From: Casuarina equisetifolia
Taxonomy: Eukaryota > Streptophyta > Magnoliopsida > Fagales > Casuarinaceae
Direction of reading: 5' to 3'
Assembly: GCA_028551475.1 (NCBI GenBank)
Contig: CM052355.1
Location: forward strand, 6,076,001-6,140,000
DNA length: 64,000 bases
The notes beneath the pieces are model-generated. The model ran no database searches. It was not told where the DNA came from and saw nothing but the letters and a program-made list of their open reading frames with translations. Position numbers and translations under genes: made by a program. Each line of letters opens with the position of its first letter. The stretch's first letter is position 1. Below, piece by piece: positions 27,174 through 38,854 of the stretch.

Positions 27174-27919
27174 ACTTATGGCGGAAAACCTCTTCTTTGC
27201 CTGCCTTACTCCCAGCTCCAGCTTGCTTTCTACTTTGTTTTATTTCATTTTTAGCGGAGGTGCTTTTTATTTAGATAATACTTGTTTTGTAAGCGAGCCT
27301 TTATTTGCTACTTAAGAACCTGGTTCTGTCTCTCCTGAAAGAACAAAATTTTGGAAATTAACGGTGTTGATTTTCTTTGTTAAAGAGGCACTCCTCAACG
27401 ATTCTGATGTCTGGTAAAAATGAAATGCTTTCTTATCTTGTTTTTGCACAATGTCACAATCATGTTGGCCATTGATTGCAACAACTAGAAGGGACATTTT
27501 ACGAGGAAGTGATGGAAAGCGGGAGAGGGAGAGGGAGCGGGAAGAGAGAGATCTACTTATTTGTAAATTCTGGGAGCAGATCCTTTTAAGTAGCAAACAT
27601 GTCATGTTACATTGACGACTAATCCAACATCGAGTCATACTGCTGTCAAAAATTTGAGCTGCTAAGGTTCATACTGTGAAATGGCTGCTATCTTTTCATC
27701 TGTCGATTCTATCGCTGACAGAAAATGCCACCCAATGGCAAGTAGAATCTCCGACAAAAAATGAGAACTTGAATGAGCAAACAAAACAAATCCGAACATA
27801 ATGTTCAGAAAATCCTTAGATGGCCGTCGGCCAAGAGATAAAAATAAAAAAAGGATTGCTTGTGGGGTTACTGATGTTCCGTACCAAGTAAGGGCCCTTT
27901 CCTTATATCCCTGCTGAGA
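27174..27919. other. convergent 3' ends of RPS23 and GTSE1-like gene
   Basis: 746 bp between two stop codons on opposite strands, presumably holding both 3' UTRs. A GAGAGGGAGCGG-type purine run lies near 27518-27548. No separate gene was seen. Confidence 0.6.
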
Positions 27920-30900
27920 TCAAAAGTTCCAAGTATTTCTACTAAAACCATCAATTTTTTTTTTGACACCACATAAATTTTCCTTGTCGTCTTCATGAGG
28001 AATGCGCAGATTCATTTCGGGGGACTTTACGTCGGCATTTTCATGCTTTCTTGAAGATTGCTTTTTGGCCTTCACCTGGCCTTGGTCCTCGCCCACTTTC
28101 TTTTCTTTCAAGGAACATTTGCTGCTCACCATGTGCGGTAAATTAATCTGAGCTCCTGACGTTGTGGCAGAACAATTTTTCAAGGGTCCTGGAAAGGCAG
28201 ATACTTCCAGGAAATCATTTTCTGTTTCCTGAAATTGCACTGGAGATGGACACGACATCCTCGTTTGCTGAGGACCAATCTTCATATTCTTGCTCCTCTT
28301 TGACGATCTTGGATGTTGAAGCTTGGTAGACTCTGTTCTACCCGTTCCACTTTTAGACAAAGTACTTTGTAAATCTGAATGAAACTGTGGAGCTCGATTT
28401 ATCGTCGGCATCGTTGGATTTTCCTGGAAATTAATAACAAAAATGAAGATATAGAAACCACAAAGGCATGTCTTCAATGGCAGCGGTTGAAAGTGAAACT
28501 CAAAAAGAAAATCTGCCATTACTAGAGAAAAGACAAGCAATTTACTAACCCTATCAAAGAATCCGATCTTCGGCGATGGTCTTCTAAGAATCGAAGGTTT
28601 TATAGTTATTAAAACATCTGAAGGAACAGGGCTTCTTTTCCTTGAAATTTTGACATTCTGAATGGGGGAACTGGTTTCCCGGCTTTCATATCCCAAGCAG
28701 GGTTCTTCCGGTTGATGCGTCTCTACAGAATAAGAACTTTCCTTCGAGTAGGGTTCTTGAGTCACAGAAGTTGACGATGATTCTGAAAAGCATCCATCAA
28801 CGGAGCTAGCAGGTGATGTACAAGAGGAAGACTTTGACATGGACAACGAAAAAGTCGGGTTCTTAGATTCTTCCAACTCAACCTTTTCAGTTGTATATTT
28901 TGGAGGAATTCTATAAGTTAAGCCCGTGACAGCCATGGCGGCACGCTTGGTACCAGCTGTTCTTGAAGAGCTCAAGGGAGATTTACCAGAGGTAACAGCC
29001 GCAGAACCGCAGAATTTGCTGTATGGTGAAGAATAAATTGTGGACTCATTCATGGCAGATGACGAACTCAATAAAGACTGCCCTGGAGATGGAAAAGACC
29101 TACGGATACCATTTGGTGAGACACCCAAACCAGGTTCTTTTGAACCATCCAAACAGTTACCTGCAAGATGCACATCAACTTTATTTCCAGATCAAAGCCA
29201 ATGTAAAGGTCACTCGGAGTTGAGAATCCAATTCTGATTTTTTACCGCTAATTCTTACCAGATATGGCTTTTGAATTTTGAGTTTCCAATTTGACATGGT
29301 TTATACCCGAAGAAGTTCTTTGGGTGGGAGCTGTTGAAATTCGGCTATTCCCTTTGATATCTGTGGGGGCTTCAGAGATGATGGAAGATGCAGTTCTCCA
29401 GCTCTTGCACCATGCTTTGGATCGATTTCTCGAGTTCCAGCTCCACGCCTCTATTAATTAGTTAATATCACTTCTATCAAATTCTAGACGATATTGTCTC
29501 AATAATAACAGCATGTGTTTAACTATGCAACACCCCAGGTCATGGTCATAAACTGGTGAGCGCCCTTAAATGACTGGCTGGGGCTAAAATTTACCACCAA
29601 CTTCAGCTATTACCCCTCTCCGTCCGAAAGCTTAGGGTAATGCATCAATATGAAAAATGACAAAATAGGGATAATGTATTTAATCTACTTAGCTACTACA
29701 TGCCTGAGCTCGTGGGGAAACAGAGGCCTTATGAGTGACCCTCTCTAATCCATGACCGGCGACACTTTTCCCTCTCGAAGTTCGTATCGATTTCATCTGA
29801 AATATCAAATACAACTCCATCTGGAAGTTAAGCTGGTCATCATAAGAAGAATAATGATAAAATTTGATAATCATGAGAAATACTTACCCGAACTTGAGAA
29901 GAAGCATCCACCACTTGTTTTGACGCTGGAAGGCATCAGTGGCACAAGAACATTCTTAACATTATCAATTGGACAGTATAAAAAGACCAAAAATTAAAAA
30001 AATTCCAAATAGAACACTAGCAACAACCAACCGGAGTCATATCGGATACATATGCAAAGAATGAGGAGAAACGATTTAGTGGACACATGCTGTAGTCTGG
30101 TACATGTTTTTACTTAGAGCTTCTTTTGAAACCATAGGTAAGCACATGTACAGAAATGGCAGTTCACTTACGGCGCATATTTTTCATGAGTCTCCCTCGT
30201 AAATTGGAACTAGAAGCTGCTCTTCTATCTTCAAACAGATCAATCTCAAGGCTTGTAAGAGGGGAACCATCCCTGTCTATTGTGGAGTGTGATTCAACCG
30301 ATCTCCACAGTTCTTGAGTCTTCTCAAATCCTTTATTCATCATCGACAACTCGTCGGGTTCCAGAACTCCTAACCATGGAGAAACATGTACGATGAGGTA
30401 ATGTTGACAGAAGGCCTTTGTCTATTATTTCTTAGCCACAATGTCTACCTGCACTCGTAAAAAAAGCACTATCCCAAGCTAAACTTTGACGAGGATCACA
30501 TTTGCCCGTTCCATTTGTCCTTTCTGCTTTCAGTGAATCGGAGGGCACGCTATTTTGCTCCCAATTTCCAGGCAATCCAAGTGAATTTTCCACATCCCTT
30601 AAGTTCAGAGTTTGAAACAACTCTTCTGGATCCAAAACTCCTGATAAGGTAAATAACAAGTTCAAAACTACTGACTTAAGTGGGAAAAAAAACTATCGGG
30701 TAATCATCATAACTAGCACTAAAGAAGCCAGTTTCCTTTTCAGCATAATAAGCATACCAGGACTTGTGAAAAAGGCACTATCCCAAGCCAAACTCTTGCG
30801 GATATTGCTGTTGCGGTTTGGTTGTAAAGGTTCCTGGTCCCTCTTCCCATGTGCGTTTGCCGCATTGTCCTTGTGGTCAGGACTCCCGTTTTCAAATAGC

Positions 30901-31676
30901 GATAAACCATCAACCTTCTGTCTGGTATCTAGAATTGTTGCCAGTTTTTTGCGTTGAATGAAAAATCAGTTTCAGCCCCAACACAGATTTGGAAGAAAGG
31001 ATCAAGTAAAACAGAGTATAACCAATAACGACCATTTACTTTGTATATACAGTCTATCTCCTAAACATAGGTAAGAAGATCAAGAAACCCATGGGACTCA
31101 ACAGTGTTGCGGGAACCTGGCTTTCAGAGACCTAGTTCTGTCATACCGACCATGCGATATGGGATCTTCCTATCACCAAACCATTTCATAAGTCGTTGTT
31201 GGAACTATTTCTTCATTCAGCTAATAGATACTTATGCTTAAGAGACCCCACAAAAGAGACATTTGTTGAAACGATTCGAAGGAAATATGAATGCAGTTCA
31301 CCAACATATATCTTAATATTCGTTTTTGTTTCCGTAAAATGAATCAGATATAAGGGCATGGGAAATAAAGAAGGTTGTTCAACATATAGAACCACGGGGT
31401 TTCCCTCGGCGATTCTTGTTGCTCTGATGGCAACTGTTAATGATTACTTGCTGAAAGAAATGACGACGAATGAAAAGAAACTGAATACAAATGTTAGTTC
31501 GCCTTCATTGTTTTCTTGGACATTATAATTGAAGTATACACCCAAAGAGGCAGAAAAGAACTGGCGCAGTAGCGTCGTTCAATCTAAAGGTTGCAAGATT
31601 TTAATTTCCGAAGAAAGAAAGAAAGAAAAGAGACACCTGGAAATTGAGGTTCTTGAAAATCGTTTTCAGGCGCCAT
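27920..31676 (-). CDS. GTSE1-like, SLAWDSAFFT-motif protein
   Basis: Nine exons fit by phase: 31637-31676, 30758-30928, 30449-30640, 30172-30369, 29888-29925, 29704-29796, 29259-29448, 28550-29160 and 27920-28423, giving about 678 residues. The protein is hydrophilic, Ser/Pro/Lys-rich and probably disordered, apart from the motif SLAWDSAFFTSPG followed by VLDPEEL. I associate this motif with plant proteins annotated as GTSE1-like or putative microtubule-associated; the function is inferred. The motif occurs twice: exons 2 and 3 each end with it, and exons 3 and 4 each begin with the VL(D/E)P(D/E)EL continuation. All three flanking introns are phase 1, so exon 3 looks like a duplicated module. 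The intron after exon 6 appears to use a GC donor (CAG/GCATGT), because the GT choice puts a stop in frame. Exons 5-7 are the least certain. Confidence 0.75.
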
Positions 31677-31734
31677 CGCCAATGCTCCGAGCTCTCCCTG
31701 GACGTCAAGATTCCACTCTCACTGAAAATTCTAT

Positions 31735-31737
<3 letters not shown>

Positions 31738-31773
<36 letters not shown>
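31738..31773. repeat. (GA)n microsatellite in the GTSE1-like leader
   Basis: Uninterrupted 36-bp GA run (CT on the gene strand), 62-97 bp upstream of the ATG at 31676, so probably in the 5' UTR or core promoter. Confidence 0.9.
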
Positions 31774-31776
<3 letters not shown>

Positions 31777-34108
31777 AGGCGCGGGTCAAGTGGGAAATTT
31801 TCAAATATTTAACTTATAGATATATAAAACTTAAATTAATATGGATATCTTAACATCTCAATCACCTAATTAGATTTGAGAAAATTTCGGTAACTGAAAA
31901 GCTGAGGTATTAACCAAGTGGCGTGCGGTATATGAAACGGCTATAACATCCTCTGCTCTTCCTTGTAAATTGTAGAAGTACCTTTACCTGCATGGGAAGA
32001 TTCATGGGTCCCAGGCAAATCAAAACACACATAGAAACGACTCGTTTCACCATGACATTACAGTCAGCAGCTGGGGAGCTTGAATTATGGAAAACGTTAT
32101 GGCGGAAACAAATTCACGACAGCGAAGACGATGGATTTCAATTCTTCAATAGGAAATAAAAAGGAGCCAAATTTAAGTTTGATTGGTCCAAAAATACTGC
32201 TAAAATCTTCATCTGACTCTGAAATTACTGCAGAAAGTGAAACTGCATCTCTTTAGATTTACACGCTTTGTTTAGACAGTCTTCAGATCTGCTATTTCAA
32301 AACTAAGGACGGGCTTTCCAACTGTAAAATAAGTACTTAACTGCTGAATTCATCAAGAAGAGAAATGGAAGAAAGCTGACAAAACCTTCTGTTGAGTCCC
32401 ATGCTACACTACAATTGCTACGATGGAACCAAAGCAACCCTTTTTCAAGCCCTCAATGTGAAAATCAGCAACTGGTTTGGTTGATTATATGGGTTTTCAT
32501 TCTCAGAGATCAAGTTCTTTTTGCTGGTTCACAAGCTTTAACTTGAAAGCAATTGCCTCAGTTAAGCGTCACAATCCAAGCTTTAAATGACTAAATAATT
32601 ACGATACAAATGAGTCACGCTATAATGGAAAGGAAACCACAACTGCGTTGAGAAAGCAAAACCAGTCCCCACAGAGAACAGAGAAGAAAGGAAAGAGACA
32701 ATACACTGCTGGAATGGTTAGCATGAAAATCCCTTATTACCTTAGAAAACATCGAGAATTACAACTTCCTTTTCCAATCCTTTTCCACTCACTAAAACAA
32801 TTTGTGTTGACATAAAACATAATGATTAGTGTCAACACCAGAGCGTCACCTTCAGTGCAAAACCCCGCCCTTCAATTATTCCAAAGCAAAGCCATCACTG
32901 GAAAAGCTAAGCTCCATGCCAAAAACCCCCCATTTCCTCTCCCGTGGTTTTGATTGATAATTGTTATAACATAGGAACAAGACAATGCCTAAATGACAAG
33001 ACAAACATGAACAAATAGCCAAATCTTACAGCCGCCAAGGATAGCAACCATTTAAAAGAAGTGTCAGTTACATTACTGTACATGGACGAAGCCGATCATG
33101 TAAAAGATTACAGAACAAAGCAAAATTAGGCCTCTGGACTGAGAACAAAACAAAAAGAAGCTGAAGAGATCAATTAATGGAGAACCAGATGAAATAAACG
33201 TCTGATAAACCTCCTTCAAAAGCCCATTCAGACAATTCTACGCTACAGCATCATCATAATAATCATCAGTTATACATCCCGGCCTCTTCTTCAGTATCTG
33301 CTTTCCCCTATAATAAAAATATGTTTAAATAGGTATAGAGGAAAACATATTGCACGTGTGTGTATAGAGAAAAAAATCACAAGTGAAAAAGCAAATGGGT
33401 CGTCCTTCAATTAACATAGCAGAATCCGGTGTTTATAGATCAGTACACCAGATATCATAAAATCTATTAGGTGAGCATTAATCATTTAGACGGCTCAACC
33501 CCCCACCATCCTTCCTCTACAGCCCAAACAATCAGAAAACCCAGAGCAAAAGGCAGATATTTGCAAGAAAAGGAAGAACAACAAGGCAACTGCCAGAAAA
33601 ACAACTGAAAAAGGATGCTCAACCACTAAACACTTTCAGGATGGATCTAGAAATACACACCCAAGAGACCCCTCAATCAGAAGATCTATAAACCACATAA
33701 GAACGAACTCACCAAATTCATTAACACCTTTTTTCCTTTCACTTCTGCCCCAAGCTGAACAAACAATAGAAATTCAGATTTAACCCTATATAGGCATTAG
33801 GGGGATGGAAACATGAAATGCCTATCCTTCTTTTTGTCTCCCCTTTACGAGTACTTTGTAAACACACATCTACTATTCACAACCCCAAAAGGAAAACCAT
33901 GGAAGGACTTTACCTGTGTTCCCCCTCCCTAAGTTAACTCCCCCAACTCAGACTCCCCCAAATCTGAGTTAACATGTCAAATAGCTATATTAATTGCTTG
34001 TTTTTGCTCTTTCAGCACAATATCATTGGAAATCAAGCAATCATTATAAAATTGCAAGGCATCATTGCCGCTGGAATTTAATACAGGTGTATCATATACC
34101 TCAAACTT
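31774..34108. other. GTSE1-like promoter and PWWP gene 3' region
   Basis: 2.3 kb without a supported coding region. A donor-like ACAG/GTAAAGTCC (about 33913, -) and an acceptor-like TTATTATAG/GGGAAAGC (about 33306, -) suggest a spliced 3' UTR for the PWWP gene. This needs transcript evidence. No repeats of note were seen. Confidence 0.4.
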
Positions 34109-37100
34109 TCAAACTAGATTAACTTCGAGACTGGCGAGATCCAGTTGCATTTCATGGTCCTGAGCTGTGTCCATTGGAGAAGCTTTGAACAAAGCAGACG
34201 GAGTATAGCTAAGCTGGTAATTTACCAGCTTTGGCCCAAAAATGTTGAACCTTCCAGCACTACTGAAAGCAACTTCTGCATCAGAAGACTTCTTAAAAAC
34301 CACTCTAGCACGGCTCATCTCGCGATCAACTTCTGTTTCAGATTCCTTCAGTGGTCCAAAACGCTTAAACATATTATTCAGGTTGGTTTCTGAAGGAACA
34401 GAGTTCACCTCAGAGAAGTTCATTAAAATTTCAGCTGGTGCATTCTCATCCACATACCCAGCAGGCTTCTCAGCAGCCACAAAATTATTGTCATCTGAAT
34501 ATCGCTTCCTGGAATATGGCCTACGGCCCACTTGAGGGGGAGTTTCTAGTTCAACTGGGACAATTTGATACTCTCTTTTTCTGCTTCGACGTGAAGGTTG
34601 CTCTTCAGAACCATTTTGGATGACCCTGTCTGTCCAGTAAGTATCACTCATATCCTCAAATTCAAATGTCTCAGGTGATACAGCAATAGAATGGGACGAT
34701 TTTTTTCTTTTACCGCCAACTTTATCCATAGCCAAAAATTCTCTTTCAGAACATTTTCCTGATGCTATTGAATTTCTGAAGTCCGAGAAGAAGCTAACAA
34801 CCACATTCAAAAAATCATGTTTTGTCATGGGATCTTGTGCTGTTACCTGAAGTTGTGATAACAATTCCTCTAATGACGAGTAGTCTGTTGAATCACTCAT
34901 CTTTCCTCGTAAAGCATCCTCAAAATCTTGGAAGAAAGAATCAACTTCATCCACAGCATCTAGCTTCTGGAATCTCTCACTACTACTTTTCAGGATAGCA
35001 GGCGACCCAGTCAGTTGGCTCGCAACTCTCCGGATGCAGTCACCAATTTTAAATGATGGCTTGGGGAAAGAAGGCTGAGTGGTACTGGAAACTTTTGCAA
35101 AAGAAATAGTTCTTCTTCCGTCTTGTAGCACATGGTCATCATGGTTATCAACAGACTTTCGTTTCTTGCCCAGGGAGGATGACGCCAAAGCACCAGTGGT
35201 CTTCCCTTCTGACCAATCATCATCATCTGGGGAATCCATCATACCACACATTAATTCCGACAACCTCCTTTCTTTCTTTTTGTGAAATACATCATCCTTC
35301 AGATTATGTTTTCGTTTATGAGAAGAGCGGTTCCGGCTCTTCACAGTGTCTTGTTTAGAGGAAGTTAACTCATCGTCCTTATAAAGAGAATTGTCATGCT
35401 CATACACTTCGCTTGATTGTGTTCTGTCGTCAGAAACTAAAGCATCTGCGTCACTCTCCAACAACTGTCCACAAATTTGGAACTCAGGCAAACTATCATA
35501 ACCCTTTAATTGATAAAAGGCCCGCAACTGAGCCTTGGCTATCACAAGCTCCAAGCGGTTACCAACACCAGATGGGAACTGTGCCAAGGCTTTTACATAT
35601 TCAATTAATTTATCAGGTCCAAAGGAACCAGGACCAGCAGATTCATCCACTTGTTCTTTAATACTCGATTCTCGTTGGATCCCAGCATTCTTAAAGATCT
35701 GCAACCTAATTTTTTCATAGGAATCTGTTGGTATACAAGAGCATGCTAGCCCAAACTCCACTCGTCTTGAAACCTCCTCCAAAGCAGAATCGACAGCATT
35801 CTGAAATGCCTCTGAACTGGTCTGCTTCTCTCCATAGGAGAAATGTGTTCGAAATGGTTTTACCTGAGATGCTTCATGCCAGGCAAATGTTCGATCCCCA
35901 AAAAATGCTACCAAATAACAATCCTTTTTATAATGTTTCATTCCCATCTCAGATGCATCTGAGGGATCAAATATCTGCCCAGGCCACCATGGGTGGCACT
36001 TTACTTTGCCCCAAACTAAATCAGACACAGTAAATTCACCTTCATTTTCAGATGGCAATTGATAACAAGCTTGATGCACTTCCACTCTGCTTCCATGATT
36101 CAGAGCTGCCTGTTCAATAAATTTATCTTTATCAGCTTTTGACTGTTCAGTATCAATAATGTCTTCTTCAACCTCCATGTACTGCCTAACAAGCAAACCA
36201 ACATGTTCAGCTCTCATAACTTGTCCTTCACCTCCAACCTGTGGTACAATTTCTGAGTCAATCTGAGTAAGATCGCCAGCCATGCCCTTCTCTGGGAACT
36301 TTTCAAACTCCACTGATCCTGATACTTCAATGTTGGAATTCAAAACGTCTTGAGTGTCCACGGGAGCAATTTCCCCTCTGCCAGTGGCTTGGGTGTCAAC
36401 ATTTCTATTTAGAACATTGCCTTCCTTGGTTTCCATTTCAGCTCCAGCAACAACACATATTGGATGGCCAGGGGACTTCGCTTCTGTACATTCAGCTTTT
36501 GTAACCAGGCTTTTAACTTCACTCTCAAGTCCAATATTGGATTCCATCTCAGATGGATAGGCCACACCCCTCTCCATGCACTCTTTGGAGTCCAACTTTT
36601 TATCTCTCTCAGCAGGCCCTCGTGCGTCACTACTGGAAACTGGAACAGGTTCGTAGTCCATCACAGTGGTTTGCTTTTCATCCCAGGCTTGAGCCTCCCC
36701 CTCCATTCTCCCACATTTTGTCTCAATATTTGAGTTTTCATCACTTCCTAAGAAAGTCGGTCTCCTATCATCAATGGAATTTGAAAGAACCTTGTCGCCA
36801 ATGGCTGCAGCTTCTGCAACGACACCTACTTGGTTTGACGTTGAATCTGCACATAAATTCCCATGACTTGCAGTGTTCACACAAACTCTCTCAACCTTTG
36901 CTGACCTTTCTTTAACTTTTTCCTGCTCTCCATGTACGCAAACTGGTTCAGCATCAATAACTTGTTCATCAACTTCCATATCTGGCCCTATATTTGATTT
37001 AAACAGAGAAGGATTATGCGGTAAGCTTTTTTCTAAACACTCTTCAAGCTTTAAATGGTGGTCTGATTCAGTGTTGAGAGCATTCTGGTCATCTGTTATT

Positions 37101-38623
37101 GTATTATTACCTCCAACACCTGCTTGATTTGGAATAGATGAGGATACCACATTTGCAGCCACATCATCGTAGTTTTTGGAGCCTTCTCCCACTTTCTCAG
37201 CCTTTTCCTGCTGCTTGTCTATTGGACAAGTAGGATTTTCTGCCTCAGCATCAATTTCGTTACATTGAACTTCGGAACCCACAGTATCCCTTTTGCCAAT
37301 TCCTGAAACTTCTCCAATAGCTGCAACTTTGCTTTGTTCATCCAAGGATTTGGCCCTTGCAACAGCCTTTTTTGTTTCTCCAAAAGTAATCTCTACCATG
37401 GATCCTTTATCCTTCCCCAAAGCCAAAACACCCTCCAAGTTACTACAGTCAGAAGCAAAAACTTTTGGACATATTCCCTCATTGCTGACCATTACCGGAG
37501 ATTTATCCTCGATAACTTTGGTCTGTAAACTTGATTTTTCTATCGTTGGGGTTGTACACCCAACCATAGCTTCAATGCCAGGATTCCAAACTTCATAATC
37601 TACAATACCAATCTTTTCTGTCTTCAACTCATTGGCTGCAATAACTCTATCATCAGCCTGTTTCTGACCAGACTCATCACCCTCCATGACTACTTGTCTC
37701 TCTAAGTCTTCCACATTTTTCATAACGGCATCATCTTCTTTAAGAACATGGGTTTCAAAACCTATGGAACCTGCAACCACAGAAGAATCCCCTACCCCAT
37801 TTTCCATTCTACTACTCCTCACTTTGTCATCCAAATGCTCGAGTTGCTCTGAATTACTATTTTTAATTGCATCAACCCCACCACCTATCACTTCCCCAAC
37901 TCTCTCTGCACCCATCTCGGCCTTTTCTTGCTCCAAACCCTTCTCCCTAGAAACGACAGCAACTTCCTCCACGTGAACAACTTGGGGCTCCTCACAAATG
38001 GAACCCACAACTGCTAAAGAACCACCAAGCTCTGTACCACTTCCTACATTTCCTGCCTCGCCAACCAATACCACATCTTCCCCTGGTGTCACATCATCAT
38101 TTGCACTACCAACATCCATCCCTCCATCCACGGCCGCCTGACCCGTTCCTCCCTCTACACACTCATCTCTCACCACAACCCCAGCCTCCTCTGCCGCAAC
38201 AACTTGAGCTCTTTCCTTCGGCATCAGTACGGCCCCTGAAGAACCCTCAACTCCAGTCTGGCTCCTAGGATTCAATGCTTGAGCGCCTGAAACGCCAATT
38301 TCCCGCAAACCAAATTCACTAACTATAGAACCTCCACCCAAAGATTTAACATCTCCCGCTAAACCCGCTTCATCCTCAACGGACCCACGACGCCCCGCTT
38401 CTCCACGAGAACAAACACCATCTACAAACACATCAGAACCCAAAACCTCCACCATAATATCGTCCCCATTACAACCCCCACGAGCCTCTACTCTCTCAAC
38501 TCCCTGAGTGGAAGACCCCTCGACTGGGGTTTCCGCTTCACCGGCCACGTGCTTAAAAACTATCGCAGTAGTAGAGTCAGAAACAGTATCTACACAAAAA
38601 TCCTTGATTTTGTCCTCATCCAT
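34109..38623 (-). CDS. PWWP-domain chromatin protein
   Basis: Single coding exon of 1504 residues. The PWWP domain, a reader of methylated histone tails and DNA, spans about residues 863-960: FTVSDLVWGKVKCHPWWPGQ, then YLVAFFGDRTFAWHEASQVKP. A strongly basic stretch with KRKHNLKDD and HKKKERR near residue 1110 is a likely nuclear signal. Near the C-terminus (about 1390-1480) is an RRM-like segment: EILMNFSEVNSVPSE, MFKRFGPLKESETEV and RARVVFKKSSDAEVAF. This order (long N-terminus, PWWP, basic linker, RRM-like end) matches plant PWWP-DOMAIN PROTEIN (PDP) members. From family knowledge these act in histone-methylation complexes at flowering-time genes. The first 860 residues are acidic and low in complexity, with many Glu/Val/Gly and no domain. 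A 5' UTR intron (38732-38854) is likely. The ATG at 38623 (MDEDKIKDFCVD) opens the frame. Confidence 0.95.
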   Translation of the reverse strand: MDEDKIKDFCVDTVSDSTTAIVFKHVAGEAETPVEGSSTQGVERVEARGGCNGDDIMVEVLGSDVFVDGVCSRGEAGRRGSVEDEAGLAGDVKSLGGGSIVSEFGLREIGVSGAQALNPRSQTGVEGSSGAVLMPKERAQVVAAEEAGVVVRDECVEGGTGQAAVDGGMDVGSANDDVTPGEDVVLVGEAGNVGSGTELGGSLAVVGSICEEPQVVHVEEVAVVSREKGLEQEKAEMGAERVGEVIGGGVDAIKNSNSEQLEHLDDKVRSSRMENGVGDSSVVAGSIGFETHVLKEDDAVMKNVEDLERQVVMEGDESGQKQADDRVIAANELKTEKIGIVDYEVWNPGIEAMVGCTTPTIEKSSLQTKVIEDKSPVMVSNEGICPKVFASDCSNLEGVLALGKDKGSMVEITFGETKKAVARAKSLDEQSKVAAIGEVSGIGKRDTVGSEVQCNEIDAEAENPTCPIDKQQEKAEKVGEGSKNYDDVAANVVSSSIPNQAGVGGNNTITDDQNALNTESDHHLKLEECLEKSLPHNPSLFKSNIGPDMEVDEQVIDAEPVCVHGEQEKVKERSAKVERVCVNTASHGNLCADSTSNQVGVVAEAAAIGDKVLSNSIDDRRPTFLGSDENSNIETKCGRMEGEAQAWDEKQTTVMDYEPVPVSSSDARGPAERDKKLDSKECMERGVAYPSEMESNIGLESEVKSLVTKAECTEAKSPGHPICVVAGAEMETKEGNVLNRNVDTQATGRGEIAPVDTQDVLNSNIEVSGSVEFEKFPEKGMAGDLTQIDSEIVPQVGGEGQVMRAEHVGLLVRQYMEVEEDIIDTEQSKADKDKFIEQAALNHGSRVEVHQACYQLPSENEGEFTVSDLVWGKVKCHPWWPGQIFDPSDASEMGMKHYKKDCYLVAFFGDRTFAWHEASQVKPFRTHFSYGEKQTSSEAFQNAVDSALEEVSRRVEFGLACSCIPTDSYEKIRLQIFKNAGIQRESSIKEQVDESAGPGSFGPDKLIEYVKALAQFPSGVGNRLELVIAKAQLRAFYQLKGYDSLPEFQICGQLLESDADALVSDDRTQSSEVYEHDNSLYKDDELTSSKQDTVKSRNRSSHKRKHNLKDDVFHKKKERRLSELMCGMMDSPDDDDWSEGKTTGALASSSLGKKRKSVDNHDDHVLQDGRRTISFAKVSSTTQPSFPKPSFKIGDCIRRVASQLTGSPAILKSSSERFQKLDAVDEVDSFFQDFEDALRGKMSDSTDYSSLEELLSQLQVTAQDPMTKHDFLNVVVSFFSDFRNSIASGKCSEREFLAMDKVGGKRKKSSHSIAVSPETFEFEDMSDTYWTDRVIQNGSEEQPSRRSRKREYQIVPVELETPPQVGRRPYSRKRYSDDNNFVAAEKPAGYVDENAPAEILMNFSEVNSVPSETNLNNMFKRFGPLKESETEVDREMSRARVVFKKSSDAEVAFSSAGRFNIFGPKLVNYQLSYTPSALFKASPMDTAQDHEMQLDLASLEVNLV

Positions 38624-38731
38624 AGAAACACTGCTGGGTAAATCTCAGAACCATCAAACCCAGCGTCCTAAACCAGAAAACTCGAAAATAGTGCACAAAC
38701 TGATAAACCCTAAAGAAATAAATGAACAAAT

Positions 38732-38854
38732 CTGATTATACAATCACGAAAGATAATACCCGTGTAAAGTCTAGCATAAAGAATATGAACCCAAAATTAA
38801 AGAAATTTAAAAGTATTCGAAAAGGATAGTGATGGATTAAGATTATTTGAATAC
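38732..38854 (-). other. probable 5' UTR intron of the PWWP gene
   Basis: On the minus strand a donor CCAG/GTATTC and an acceptor TATAATCAG/A bracket 123 AT-rich bases, just upstream of the start codon and downstream of a GA-rich leader. Confidence 0.5.

Noticed and set aside
36354-37598. Several plus-strand frames inside the PWWP gene
   Set aside because: Antisense shadows of a long low-complexity coding region.
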